DNA from: Tremella fuciformis
Lineage: Eukaryota > Basidiomycota > Tremellomycetes > Tremellales > Tremellaceae
Reading direction: 5' to 3'
Assembly: GCA_032768795.1 (NCBI GenBank)
Contig: CP136490.1
Location: 3,720,001-3,784,000 of the forward strand
DNA length: 64,000 bases
Every line of letters starts with the position of its first letter. The first letter of the stretch is position 1. Shown piece by piece: positions 12,184-25,749 of this stretch. Under the pieces are notes generated by a model, which worked only from the letters and a program-made list of their open reading frames with translations, had not been told where the DNA came from and searched no databases. The position numbers and the translations under genes were made by a program.

Positions 12184-14061
12184 ATGATCATCCACCCTCC
12201 GCCAACTGCGTCTGGCTCGACACCTCGCTCGTTCCGTATCAAGCGCGGTTCCAAGCTTGCCGTTCGTGGTCCCATGCCACTTTCGCTGACCAGCTGATCA
12301 GAAGGACCTGCCTCCCCAGTCGCCGGACGACGTGCCGCCGCTCAGCACCCTCGACGGGCCGTTCCAGCTCGCAGAATACCTCGCCCTGCGCGTCAAAGCG
12401 GACCCTCACAACCTCCCTCCGCTCGTCAATGTTCCTGACCAGGACAAGTCCGCCGACAAGGATGTGGTCAGCTTCCCACGGGTGTCCGCAAGTGCAAGCT
12501 GACAGGTAGTGGTTATACGAGCACTTGCGCCGGATACCCATCGACCTGGCCCCGCTCATCGCGTATCTGCTGCCTATGTGCACGCGCCAGAGCTGTCCGG
12601 AGATGAAAGCCGGCGAATGGCTCTATCTGTGCGTGGCGCACGAGGGGGGCCAAGCTACCGACTGTTGTGCCATCGACTACATCCTGCATACGTGAGCCTC
12701 AACCCGCCATGATCCCAACGTCGAGCTTATATTAGACTCGACACCACCACCGCCATCCTTAACACGACTGAAAACTTCCCATCGAGGTCAGCTATGCGGT
12801 TCGCGGCATGAGCTGCCAAAGCTGAGAGTGCAGACTGTCGGTCCCTCCTGCCTCCCTGGCCCACTTTCCCTCCCACTTCCGCCGACTTTCGCGCATATTC
12901 GCCCATGCCTACTTTCACCACCGCGAGGCATTCCAGCTGGCCGAGAACGAGAACTCGCTCTATGCCCGCTTCGCCCTCCTCTGCGACAAATATAAGATGG
13001 TTGAACAGGGGCTACTGCCCATCCCGCCGGACCACTCTTCTCAGGCAGACGCAGCGACAGAGGAAGAAAATGCAGCGGAAGGAGATGGGGAAGCCGAGGC
13101 CGATCAGGAGGAGCCTGAGGACGAATCTGACGAAAGCGACGAGGATGACGACCATGCTCATCGCCCGAGGGGAAGAGAGAAAGACGACAAGGACGGCGAT
13201 GGGCCGGGAGGAACGAGAAGACCTCATAGTCTCGACCGACATGCTGGACCACACGAAGACCTCAGACCTGCTTCAACAGCCGCGGTCGCAGGTGTCAAGT
13301 CAGGAGTCTCGGACACTCCTCCGTGGGCCTCGGCAGTCAAAGGCAGTCTCAAGGGCGATGTAAGAGGAGGCACCCAGGCGAGGGGCAAGCAGGCTCGCGG
13401 GACTATGCTCTGGTCCTCTGAGCCCGATGTGGAGCCAGAACCCTCGGCACCGACTACAGGCACTAGCACCACCGACAGCCCGCTCGAACGGACGGAAAGC
13501 ATCGAGAGCGCCATCCATATGCCATCCGTGGCAGAGGCAGCTGCAGAGCCTGAAGGACCGAGTCACGTCGCAGCTTCGGCTGCCACAGTTCAGTCATCGG
13601 CCGACGAGCCAGTTCCGAAAGACGAGATCGAGCTGCTGGAGGAGAGAGGCGAGATCCCAGTTGAACCCTCGGTGTCGCCTCTCCCCACTGCGGCTGAGGC
13701 CGCTGCCGCCCCGGCTCTATCTGCTGGAACTAGCGAGACAGCTTCGTCCGAGTCGACGAGCCCACATGATGCCGATGGGATGGTCGACGTGAAGCTGGAG
13801 GACGAACCCGTCCCGTCAGCGACAGAGCCCTCAGTAGGCGTCGCCCTCGCTGCTCCACCACCTGTCTCGCCATCAACTCCCAGCAAACCTGTCCCGGTCT
13901 CTCCATCAGCCAACGGGTCGTCCAAGACGCACAAGACCTCCAGCCCACCAGGCGCGTCTCCTATGAAAAAGGCAGTGGCCAGCTCTCCATTGGCCCAGGT
14001 CACATCGGCAGAGCCAGAACGAGAGGACATAAACGGTGTGAAAGAGACAGATGAGGATTGA
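12184..14061 (+). CDS. MOB4/phocein-family protein with long acidic C-terminal tail
   Basis: MOB4 (phocein) is a subunit of striatin-PP2A (STRIPAK) complexes that act in morphogenesis and vesicle traffic. 567 aa, against about 225 in animals. Exons: 12184-12261, 12302-12466, 12510-12691, 12736-12786, 12834-14061. The MOB fold covers residues about 15-245: LDGPFQLAEYLALRVKADP, WLYEHLRRIPIDLAPL, the zinc-ligand region with Cys residues (CTRQSCPEMKAGEWLYLCVAH, CCAIDYILHT), TENFPSRL, and SRIFAHAYFHHREAFQLAE. From about residue 250 the protein is low-complexity: first a D/E run (QEEPEDESDESDEDDDH), then Ser/Pro/Thr/Glu-rich sequence ending ETDED. The tail is one open exon with no stop, so it is part of the reading frame. 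It converges with DIM1, 130 bp away. Confidence 0.88.
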
Positions 14062-14191
14062 TGAGCCGTCTCGGCCGGCCGAGCCAGTACTTGTAGCGTC
14101 ATAGTCACGAGCATCTGCATGAGTCTGCTGTGGTTTTGCATACACAGATGGTGGAACGTTATACGAGTACAACAAGATGGTCGAGTGTAAT

Positions 14192-15469
<1,278 letters not shown>

Positions 15470-15600
15470 CGTGCGGTACTGCTGCAGGCGTGAAATGATC
15501 TTCGCAACTTCGAAAAGCAAAATCTCGTCCGTGTCAGGGCCACCACGTGCGCGTCGTGCCTGGACAGCTGGAGATGTCTTGACTTTGCTGTCCACTATGT

Positions 15601-18600
15601 ATGAATCGCTTGTTCTGCAACGAGCAGTCGGGCAGGATGAACCTCAAGGAGGCAGGCGCCTACGGCATCTTTGTTTCCTACTTCTTGCTCATCTTTGCCT
15701 GCTTTGCGCTTGTATTTCGCTCCCTGAGTCGAGGACGCAAGCTAGGAGATGTCTTCTCCGGCAGGGCATTCTTGTTCATCCGGACCGCCTTTGTCGCCCT
15801 CGTCGCGACGTGGACATGTGAGTAGCGGCGAGGAGCAGTCCTGTCCAGCTGACGGCAGATATGTTCAAGTTTATGGCCGTGAGTTACGCGGCTTGTGTCT
15901 GCTCTGCGGTACTCATGGACTAGTGGTCCTATGACAAGTACGCCCGCACTCACTACAAGCCGACGGTCGGGCTTTGGCTAGTCCACACCGGTCTGTTCGA
16001 GCAGGCATGGAGCATCGTATGTGCAACACCGAGCAACTGGTGGTGGTCCAGCTTCATATGCACGTGGACCGTCATCTTCACAGCCATCATTTGGACCGAG
16101 AGTGCGTTGCCTCCCATCGCCGGGCAGAGGACAAAGCTGATGGCTTAGGCGGGCGTCGAGGCATCAAGTATTCTTGGGCTTATATGCTCCTTGGCCAACT
16201 CGTCGCCATGTCCGTGTCGACGTCTCTTTTCCTCGCCGCCATGTACCTGCACCCTCGACGCCCGACACATCCGAGTCAAGGTGCTCCACCGCGGCTGTAT
16301 ATCCCCTTGGTCCTGACGATGGTGACTATTCATCTCGTTCCGCAATTCACGGGCACAGATCGTTTCCTCAACAACCTCTTGTGGATGCACGCGCTGCTGC
16401 TTGTCGCTTTGCTCGCCCCGCACTCGAAACCTGATGGAAAGGAGACAATGGCGATCCCCTTTCCAGCCTTATATACTCTGCTCCTCGTCGGCAGCGCTGC
16501 CATTCATGTTCCAAACACCTTCCGAATGCTCGAGGCAGCTCCTAGCGGCCATAACCTCCCGACCCAACTTATCCACAAGGCCTTCGCGCACCCGGCCCAG
16601 ACAAGCATATCCCTGGACGTCATTTGTGTGGCGCTCACGGTCACCCTCTGGTACATCGTGTCCGGTTCAGCGTGGTCCGTCGCTCTCAAAACCATCGCCG
16701 CTTTGGGACTGCTGTCGCTAGCTGCTGTCAAGTATGCCGGTGCCACCTGGGGATTCATCGCCAGCATTGTGCCCATCGCCCTGCTGGGCGCCGGCGCTTT
16801 CGCGGCTCTAGGTGTGCAACGCATGCGCAAGCAGAACACAGACAAGCGGGCTGCGCTGCTGGGCAAGCTGGGTCTGGTGGAGAATGCCGTTGTGCAGGGC
16901 ACGGACAAGAACGCCCCTTACTTGGCCGGAAAGGCTACCGTGGTGGGACTGTGGCATCCATACTGGTGATTCAAGCCAAAATCCACGGTGACAGCAAGCT
17001 GACTTGCAGCAATGCTGGCGGCGGGGGTGAGAGGGTCTTGTGGTCCGCTATCGCCTATCTTCAGCGTGCAGAGCCTGAAACTGTGGTCCTCGTCTACTCT
17101 GGCGACTATCCGACAGCCTCGAAAGATGAAATGCTCGCCAAGGTGTTTGAGCGCTTCTCAATCAGATTATCTGGCGATCGCCTGGCCTTCATCCCGCTGC
17201 CCTCAAGACACATGATCTCTGATACCTACTGGAAACACTTTACCCTTCTCGGGCAGTCATTCGGTAGCCTCGTTCTTGCCTGGGAGGGCTTGTGCAGTAA
17301 AGACGGTCTGTGGGGCGATGTCTTCCTAGGTGAGTTAGAGGCAAGGTCACTTCGCTGCGTCGCTGACGATCAGACACTATGGGCTATGGCTTCACATACC
17401 CGTTCGTCCGGCTACTAGCTGGAAGTGAGATCGGCATCGGCGCATATACACACTACCCGACCGTCAGCACCGATATGGTCAAGAGAGTCCGTGAACGCGC
17501 ATATGGTGTGGAGAACGCAGGAGCATCGAAAAGCTGGTGGAGGACTCAGGTCAAGCTCGTGTGGGTTGGCCTGCATCCTCTTGATTCTGCTGATGGCAAG
17601 GTATTATCGCATATTCACCTCCTTATATGCTGCTTCCCTTCTCTTTGCCGAAGTCATTATGACAAATTCATCCTGGACTCAGGCCCACATCCAGTCACTC
17701 CTTCTTTCTGCCCGATCCGGCTGGCTGGCATCCATTTTGCTCAAGGACGAGTCAGCAATGCAAGCCCGGGAGAAGAGGGGGGAGCCATCCGGTCGCGGTG
17801 TGTGTGAGGTCGTCTATCCGCCTTGCGATGTCACCGGGCTGGTCAAGCTCGGGCGATTGCAGAAGCGCAAAAGGGAGATTGTCTCCCTTGCTCAGTTCCG
17901 GTACGTCAGTGGCTGATGAGTCTCTCGAGCTGATTGTCAGTCCCGAGAAGGAGCATTCCAAACAGCTGTACGCTCTCCAGCTGCTCCTGGAGCGAGAGGA
18001 CATGAAAGACGTTCGTCTGACTCTGATGGGAGGCTCAAGGGGTCCGGCAGATCAGGGTCGTCTGGACGGACTCCGATCTCTTGCTCAGGAGTTGGGCATC
18101 GCCGTAGGCACCCTCGATCAGGCGGGGGATTCGCACTGATCTACGCAGAACAACGTTGAGTTCGTGGTCAATGCTCCTTACCCCGAGATCGTGCGACGTC
18201 TTGGGGAGGCGTCGATCGGATTGAACTCGATGCAAGATGAACATTTCGGAATCAACGTCGTGGAATTTATGGCTGCAGGCTTGATACCAGTGGTCCATGC
18301 GAGCGCGGGCCCGATGATGGACATTGTCGTGCCCTACAAGGGGCAAAGAACGGGTGAGTTGATCTGTCGTGTTCGGTGTGCAAACCCAATCGCGACATGC
18401 TTCCGCAGCCCATTGTCCTAGTAGTATCATCTCGATCCAGAACCACGGAGCAGGTCCAATTGCGCGACACGGGGGCCATCGGCGTCGTTGCCTCGACGGT
18501 GGAGCGCTTTTGAGACACGAGCTGATCGTCAGGCTTCCATGCTACCGACGCGGCGTCGTTCGCCGTCGCTCTCGGAGAAGCACTTTCATTATCTCCATCC

Positions 18601-18738
18601 CAGCAGCTGCGCATGCGCGAGGCGGCCCGTTCGGCGGCGCAGGACAAGTTTTCTCAGGAGAAGTTTGAAAGCTCTTTTGGGCAAAGTTGGGCGCGCCTGC
18701 GGGGGCTGGCTGCGAGTAGATATATAGAAGACGAGTAA
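15601..18738 (+). CDS. ALG11: ALG11 alpha-1,2-mannosyltransferase fused to an N-terminal polytopic membrane domain
   Basis: ALG11 adds the fourth and fifth mannoses to dolichol-linked oligosaccharide on the cytosolic face of the ER. Model: 870 aa, exons 15601-15817, 15859-15878, 15924-16101, 16149-16965, 17010-17329, 17374-17560, 17601-17900, 17941-18103, 18149-18353, 18533-18738. The GT4 part begins near residue 395: [36 protein letters not shown], then the EX7E motif in EHFGINVVE and a C-terminal [14 protein letters not shown]. Residues 1 to about 390 are a separate region with eight or more hydrophobic segments ([54 protein letters not shown], and so on) that I do not recognise. Exon 4 is open straight across the junction, so the fusion is seen in the DNA. 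The start could be 15601 or 15637. The last intron (179 nt) is unusually long. Confidence 0.85.
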
Positions 18739-20452
18739 ATCTCCGCGTCTCGACGCCGCCGATCCGATGGACGATCGCTGTTGTCTTCTGTCTGCTGGGA
18801 TCGTCAGCTGACATTGTCTGATTATCGACATGCTCTGTGGGTTCTGCTTATCGTCCTGCGCTAAAGGCTGTTAGGCCCAATTGAGACGGCTCAGGTCCGG
18901 TACACTTTTCCAGCTAATCGCAACCTACCAAATCCATCTGGACCGCTTTGATGCAGCAGCCTCCGTCGGATTCCCACCTATGCGACCGACATTGGCCCGC
19001 TCCTGTGCTGCTGCCATGCTTGCCATGCTATGCATGCTAGCCTGCGGTCTCGTCTGCCGTTGGTGCGGGTTTGCTCTGACGGTATGCGGAGAGCTTAAAT
19101 GGCGTATTCAGGGTGAAAAGACCTGTCATTCGGCGAGCCGGCGCGCCACCCCCACACCTTTTCTGCTCCTCCTGCGCCCCTTTCTGTTGGGCCAGCCTCT
19201 CAGCCTCTCGGCGGCAGCAGCCATGCGCGGTTCTTGGCGGCCGGGCAACCAGGCAGCCAGTCAGGCAGGCGGAGCGATGAAATGAGTTTGGCTCTCCGTC
19301 AGCCGTCCCTCCGGCAAGCTTATGGAACCCAGGCGGGCCGTAGTGAGTGGTGCGACGACCGACCAGGGTATCCCGTCGAGGCACCTATCGTATGTATGGA
19401 GCCAAGCTGGGCCTGCACTGTTATTCGGGGGGGCCACATGATCAAGGTGTGGCTGGGCTTCCCGTCTGCGGCAGCCCAACGATATACATACGACCACCGT
19501 CACTGCTTGCTTGCTTGTCCACAGTGGTCGTACAACGCCGAGCGACCGAGCGAGCAAGCAAGCAACGTAACGAGCCAGACGACGTGAGAAAGGAGCTGGC
19601 CTTCTCGTCCCGTCTCTCTGGCTAGGCTCCCATCTCGTCACGCCAGCTATAATCGACACACTATCCGCCCTCCCATCCGCTCACTCGCACATATACATAG
19701 CGCTCCCAACGAAGAGGTCCGCACGCCATATCGAGGCCCAACCCCCCAAACCCTACCCATTCTCGCCTTTTTTCTGCAGATTTTATAAGCGAAGTCGACC
19801 ACGCTGCACCGCACCGCATCGTACAAACGCATCATCGTCCCTTGCTCGAAAAGCCAAGACCTCCATCTCTCACGGTGTGATCCGACGGGAGCGGGACGAG
19901 ACAGTCAAAAGAGAGAGGCAAGAGGTGAAACACGCTCAGCCCGGCGTGCATTGTGAGACAGACGAGATCGTCTCCTCTTATTCCCGTGAGCAGTCCTTCC
20001 TCGGCCGTCTGTCGACTGTCGTCTGAGGCGTGTGGTGCTGATTCGGGCAGGGCATACCGGCGAGCATTGTCCAACACACCCTTGGTCATAACTCTTCTCC
20101 TCAGTTCCTCCGCTCGCCCGCTAGAACGTTCCTGTGACTCTCCCATCAGTTCTCATCAGCTAGACGGGCCCTCCGGCCATCTGTACCCCGACTCGCTCGC
20201 CTCCGCTGGCGATTGCCGCACCCCGAAAGCGCTCTCCGATCTCTCTGCGTGGGAAAGGGCCCGAGGTGTCATTGAGGACAAGCAGCGATTCCTTTGTCTG
20301 GCGAAACGGCCTCGCCCAGCCCCGTGCCGCTGTGATTGAACATATAAGCATCACGCATCGACGGGACGGCCGCCCGCCCGCGATATATTCCGTCGTGTCC
20401 CGCTGGCCTGCTAGATCGTCGAGTAGACAAGCGCTCAGGGTGCATAGACAGG
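18739..20452. other. gene-poor intergenic stretch
   Basis: About 1.7 kb after the ALG11 stop. Open frames are short, overlap on both strands and give no splice-consistent family. A GCTTGCTTGCTTG / CAAGCAAGCAAG inverted repeat lies near 19500-19565. No tRNA cloverleaf was found. It may hold a long 5' leader of the next gene or an unseen non-coding RNA. Confidence 0.4.
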
Positions 20453-20984
20453 ATGGTGACGGGCACCGAGGCCAAGGAGACCGTCCTGCTCGTGGTCCAA
20501 TTATCGACGCAGGCCGTCGACTCGGTGAGTCCAGCCCGGCCTCGGCCACATCGCTGTTGCTGCTGATGCCCAGCTTCCCCTCCCGCTGTTGGTAGTGCTC
20601 TTCCTCGCCTGTCTAGCACTGCTACAGTGGCCGTGAGTACACGCTTCGTCGAGAGTATTGGCCATGCTGACCGCCAGCTTTTCTCCACCGCCGCCGGTCC
20701 TCCCTACCCACTCGCCAGAATTCACCAACGAGAAAGACCGCCTATCGCCCCTTCCCCCAGCCTACCGCCTTCCCCAGCCCCACCCCCAGCCGGGCGCCAT
20801 CCCAGCAGGCGCACAGGCGCCCGCCCCGCTGCTCCACGCGCAGACGTACCCCCTCGCCCACACCCACACCAGCCCCGACAAGGCCGCGCGCACACGGCGG
20901 CTCGTCGGGCGCTGTGGGCGGCGGTGGAGCATGCCCTTTGACGCAGTGGAGGAAGAGACAGAGAGCTCTGTGGGCGAGGTATGA
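20453..20984 (+). CDS. hypothetical small single-pass membrane protein, proline-rich
   Basis: Not recognised. 145 aa from exons 20453-20524, 20574-20632, 20678-20984, with two good GT-AG introns (48 and 45 nt) carrying branch sites. Residues 25-43 form one hydrophobic helix (LPLPLLVVLFLACLALLQW). The rest is Pro/Ala/His-rich (FSPPPPVLPTHSPEF, LPQPHPQPGAIPAGAQAPAP) and ends in an acidic tail. Splicing keeps the frame open, which supports it, but no conserved motif backs it up. An overlapping 139-codon minus-strand frame is the alternative. Confidence 0.5.
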
Positions 20985-21221
20985 CGAGGAGGTAGGGCGG
21001 GGGTGCTCGTAAGCTGTATCTATATTTCGCTCCTGCTTTGTGAGCCCGGGCATTCGGCCGCCCGGCGCACAGGCGGGGGCCGTGAACATTGCACTGCATC
21101 GACGTAGCTGTATATACTTGTAGTGTTGCTGGCGGTAGACGGACATTCATGCCACAGAGAGGCCGCAGTATAGTGTGAATATAAGAAAGAGGAAGATGCA
21201 TATAGTCGTGTGCACCCACTC

Positions 21222-21905
21222 TCATGCTAGAGGGGCAGGTCTAGCTAGACCCGCCCGCTGCACAATGTCCTCGAGTCGAGCTTCCAGCTCGTCCAGCAGC
21301 TCCTCCTCCCTCTTCCCACCCGCTGCGGGCCCCTTGGCCCCGCCGAGCGCCGCCAGCGCACCCTCGACGTCGTCCATATCCCTCGCGTCCGTCTGGCGCA
21401 GGACAGCCATATCCTCTTCACCATGTTCGCGCTCGTGCGCCTCGCGCTCCAGATCAGGCGGCAGCACGTCCGTCCGTCGGACCCGCGAGAGATCAGCGAC
21501 GAGGTCCCTCAGAGCCGACAGCGCCGCAGGCGTTGTCTCCGTTGTGAATGTGCGTGTACTCGAAGATGTGCTGGTGGAAGAGGAAGAGGATAGGATGGCC
21601 AGCATGGCGCCTGCTCTCCCGCGCAGGTTGCCCAATCGCCTAGAGGCGCCGACGGACAGGGCGAACGACTCGTCGAACCCCTGCTGGAGGGTCGAGAGCT
21701 TGCCGGACGTTATGCCTTCTCGGTAGCCCGCCTGCGCTCAGTCATCATGACACCTTTCACAGAGGACTAAGCTCACGTCGGTGTACCGCTCTTTTAGACG
21801 GTCGTACTCTCTGTCGGTGAGAGGGTCGGCGGCTCCGCCTGCATGCGTGCGAGTGGAGGGCCCTGCGCGTGCCGCGGAGTCATCTTCGAGCCAGTCTTCG
21901 TCCAT
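21222..21905 (-). CDS. YAE1: Yae1-family protein (deca-GX3 motif)
   Basis: Yae1 works with Lto1 to bring the ABC protein Rli1/ABCE1 to the cytosolic Fe-S targeting complex. 212 aa from exons 21777-21905 and 21222-21731. The start MDEDWLEDD is followed by a Yae1 N-terminal helix (YDRLKERYTD) and the glycine-spaced repeat AGYREGITSGK, LQQGFDESF, VGASRRLGNLRGRAG, typical of the family. The C-terminal half is less conserved and ends in an acidic coiled region. Same strand as glycogen synthase upstream, 292 bp away. Confidence 0.82.
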
Positions 21906-22197
21906 CTCGTCTGGTATGCAGCTGCTTGAAGGGCAAACGCAAGACCCACAATCCCTGCTGACGAACTGCCATGGCCCAACTTTCTTTCGGTGGCAAATTG
22001 TACGAGGACCTGTCGTCCAAACCATTGCATTCGCATACATCTTTTCAGCGTCATAAGACAGACATTCGGAAAGCATGATGAAGCCATTACTCCCTCGCAT
22101 TCATGCACAGCCCCGGAGACACTTCGTCCATTCGTTACACCAATGACACGCCTACTCCTTGCCATCGCTTTTGTCGCCGTACCTCTTTGCCCCAGTC

Positions 22198-24841
22198 CTA
22201 ATGCCCATTCACGCCGTTGCCGTTCACCTGCACATTGCTCAATGCAGCATCGGCCTGGGCGAGATCCTTCTCGGACAGTTTGCGGCCACCGTGTGGTGTG
22301 TATGTCCCGGATAGCGCCGAGCCCATCGAGTCGGAGCGATGTCTGGGCTTCATGACGAGCGGGAAGGGGTAGTGGTTCTCGTCTTCGTCGTCGTCGTTGA
22401 TCCTGTGCCAGCCTAGAGCATCAGTCCTCGCGCCATTCCATGACGGGATTCGGACGCACTCTTCGCACCCATGTAGTCCTGCGTGCCCAGATGTTCCATT
22501 TCTTCTGTCAAAGTGGCATAGTCTCCCGGAGTCATCATGCCATCCCTCAAGCGTGGACTGCCTGGTGCCGAAAGAGGAGCTCCGACACGCTGAATACCCG
22601 TGAAGTCTGGCTCGTCATCATCGAACGAGTCCGGATATGCGCGGCGCAAGGCGAGCTGTCGAGCTTTGGCATACTCCATTCCTAGAGATTTCCAGTCGAG
22701 GAGCTCGGAAAGCCGCTCGGTGCGGTTTCGCTGGTTGATACGCTGTCGTCGAGATTTATTGGTGAAAGCGAGCATTTGTGATGTCTTGCTGGTCAGCTTG
22801 ATCAGGTCTCAATTGCGCTTGGACTTGCCAATTGGTTGACGGACTCTTCCACGCCCTGACCCCTTCGATCGACAATGTAGCATCCGTAGTCCTCAGGGGT
22901 TTCCAGGAGATCTTCCATGAAACAACCGAAACCGGACAAGTTGGTGGTGACGTTCGGGATACCCATGACTGTGCACTCCGCAGGGGTGTAGCCGAAAGGC
23001 TCGTAATACGAGGGGAAGACTCCGAGATGGCATCCTCGCACAAACTCCTCGTAGTCGAGACCGAGAATAGGGTTGTTCGAGTTCAGGAACTCTGGGTGGA
23101 AGATGATCTTGACTCGATCGGTCGATCGGTTGAACAGCTGAACGCGACGGATCTGGCTCAAGATGGGGTCTCCAGCATCGTCTGCCATGTTGTGAGTCGT
23201 GACTGGAGGGAGCGAGTTGCGCTTCAGGGCGAATACACGTCGCTTGAGGAGGATCTTGTCTTCACTGGACAAGAGGTCTTCAGCGGCAGGGACTTCGGTA
23301 CCGTGCTCGCTGACTGTCAGCTACGGTGGATCCCGACACGGATTGACTGACCCAGAATATCTGGCGGCATGCTCAAAGATCCTCTTCCCAACACGAGCAG
23401 TGACTTGGCTGACAGTCTCACGAAGTTGCTGTGTGACGGCTTGACCCTTGAGAGCCTCAATGGTGTAGGAGTTGGTGGCCGCCGGCATGATGATGAATGC
23501 GACCACGGTCATTTTCGACTTCATGGCTTGGAGTCGCCCGTTGAGACCTGAATGTAAGTCAACTTGACTTCTGGTAGCAGTGATTCTTCACTTACGGGCT
23601 AGAGACTCGATGAACATGTCGACACCCTTGTTTCGGAATTCGTATCGCCCTGCTGTGAAGAAGTATAGCGTGTTCTCAAGGTCGAAGTCGTAATGACCAT
23701 AGAAGTGCCCTTTGATAAAGTCGTTGATCTTCTCCTTGGCCTGAACGTGTAGGTTCTGGAACTCGTGCATAGCTGCAAACTTGACGACGTTCAAACCGTT
23801 TGGCAGTACACCATCTATAGTGTCAGCCCAAGTGCTCTCCGACTGAAAGAGCAGTCATACCCGGCTTCCGCTTGAGCAGATGCTCGCTCTCAAATGCAGT
23901 GATGTGAGACACCGTGGTGAAGACATCTGCGCAATGGGCTGCTGATCTTTCGATGCAGTATCTGGTAGTGTCAGCGAGACTTGCATACTGTCGAGTGGAC
24001 AAACCGATGGTAGATACCGCGCTTGCCGGCTTCGTGGTCAACGTCAAAGTATTGCAGGTTGTTGTAAAAGTCGACGCTTCCTGCACACAAGTACCGCCCA
24101 AGCAAAGTGGCGTGAGTGGTGAAGATGGTCGTGACATCGATGTGTCGTTTCCTGCATAGGGGTATGGCGAGACCAGCCTGCCACTCGTGGAAATGGGCGA
24201 TGATAGCGGTGTCGGTCTCCCGAGATGAGAACTGTCTGTCAGCTTGGAGAAAGAGCCCCTCGGTAAGCTGACCTCTCCCAAGAACCATGCAACGATGTAG
24301 CCGAAGACAATGGTCTCGTTGGTTTCGTGATCGTTTGGCGGAGTCGGAATACCCGCGAGGTTCCACAGATCTGCCTTCCATTCGTCCATACTGGCTTGTG
24401 AGCATACGGCCGAGCCAGAATCAAGAAGCTCACCGGTTGTAGCACGACCCAGTGTCGAAGAGGAGGACTCTAGGGGCGCCTTCGATGAGCCACCGTCCGT
24501 AGATGAGGTTGACGCCTCGTTCCTTCATGGCCTGCAGGGTGAGAGCGAAGGGAGTTCCCGGTTCGCTACATGTCAGTTACTCGAGTGGGGGTTGGTGTAG
24601 TGTAGGCTCACGGCTCCTCGCTCTCCACCTCCATAGGGGCGGTCTTGTACGATAGGGGCCCGATGAGACAGCATCTTCGCGTCAATTATCATCTAATCTC
24701 GAACAGGATAGCTGACCGGTCGCCATATTCCTTGACAGTCACGGGCACCTTGGTCTTGATGACGGTGTAGATGCCGCCTACCTTGTTCGCGACCTCCCAC
24801 GCGCACTCAAAGAGGAGGGGTTGATGGATCGAACGCGGCAT
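22198..24841 (-). CDS. GSY1: glycogen synthase, GT3
   Basis: Extends glycogen from UDP-glucose; cytosolic. 733 aa, close to the 705-730 aa of fungal enzymes. Exons: 24717-24841, 24612-24674, 24434-24565, 24273-24390, 24005-24231, 23861-23961, 23596-23814, 23352-23547, 22829-23309, 22460-22784, 22198-22412. The start [20 protein letters not shown] is followed by [11 protein letters not shown], the UDP-glucose loop. Also visible are [52 protein letters not shown], and the C-terminal catalytic segment [16 protein letters not shown] followed by TNLSGFGCF. The arginine-rich switch [18 protein letters not shown] (glucose-6-phosphate and phosphorylation control) is present. The intron at 22785-22828 starts with gcaagt, a GC-AG intron. 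The Ser-rich C-tail probably carries regulatory phosphosites. Confidence 0.95.
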
Positions 24842-25749
24842 GGCGGGATGACGTCAAATGTGGGTGATGGGGGAGGAAGAGGGAGGGTGGTGTGTGGGTG
24901 GAGCGGACGGACGAGAGATGTGCTTCGCTGTCAGCTGGGATCCATGGGTTGTACACGATGTGGAACGTGTGATTTGTCAGGTGAAAAGACAAGAAGTGGA
25001 GATGCGAATGCGGAAGGGAGGAAGGATAACGGGGTGCCTTTTGCCAAAGCTGCCTGTCTCACCGGGCAGCACATTGGCACCCGGCGTGACACCCGGTGTC
25101 TGGCGAGGGCATGCAGTATATGAGACTGCCTGCTCTATCCAGGTGACGGATCCTCCACCCAAGCCCGTCGGTCGATCTCTGTCCGACATGGCGGGGAGTG
25201 GTTGACTCACCTAGATGCTTCTGGGACGTTCGGGTGCGGGTCGGGCACTCACTGCCTGGTGAGACGCGTCGTGTTTTCAGCAGCGAGGCAGGAGGGGATA
25301 GAAAGAGAGAGATGAGAGGTAGATGGAGACGTTGAAAGAGGACTACCGAGCTGACAGAGTGGTGAGAGGTTAGGATGGGATGGGGGATCTACCAAGAAGG
25401 CTTCCCCCAGCTTGCCAGGGCCAAAACGTCATAGCGAGGGGCGAGGGAGGAGTGATTCGCTAAACGCTTAGTAGACCCTGCGGTGGGGCCGGGTCGAAAA
25501 TTCAAACGGAGTTGCCGTATGGAGTAATTGTACCACTCTCTCCGGCGGCAGTGGGGCACCTTACTTCGTAACTCTCATCGTCTCTTTGGTTCTGCTCCAA
25601 CCATTCACAAGGGTTGCATGCGGGGTCACATTGTCTACACACGTGGAGCTCATCATCGCGGCGCATCATCAAGTACGACGAAAGTAAAAGCACCCGGAGG
25701 GCGGGCAAGGAGTTGTCAGTGACACTCTGTCCATATTCGATGGAGACGA
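24842..25749. other. intergenic, glycogen synthase promoter side
   Basis: 908 bp between the glycogen synthase start and the stop of the next minus-strand gene. Purine-rich runs and C/T stretches occur, and no coding frame holds up. It should contain the GSY1 promoter and the terminator of the membrane protein gene. Confidence 0.45.

Noticed and set aside
18104..18148. 27-nt GC-AG intron in ALG11 starting at 18122
   Set aside because: A normal 45-nt GT-AG intron (18104-18148) gives [12 protein letters not shown], which matches ALG11 better.
18881..19285. 134-codon plus-strand frame
   Set aside because: Composition and lack of any splice-consistent continuation suggest chance.
20269..20688. 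139-codon minus-strand frame
   Set aside because: It overlaps a three-exon plus-strand gene with good introns and has no recognisable content.
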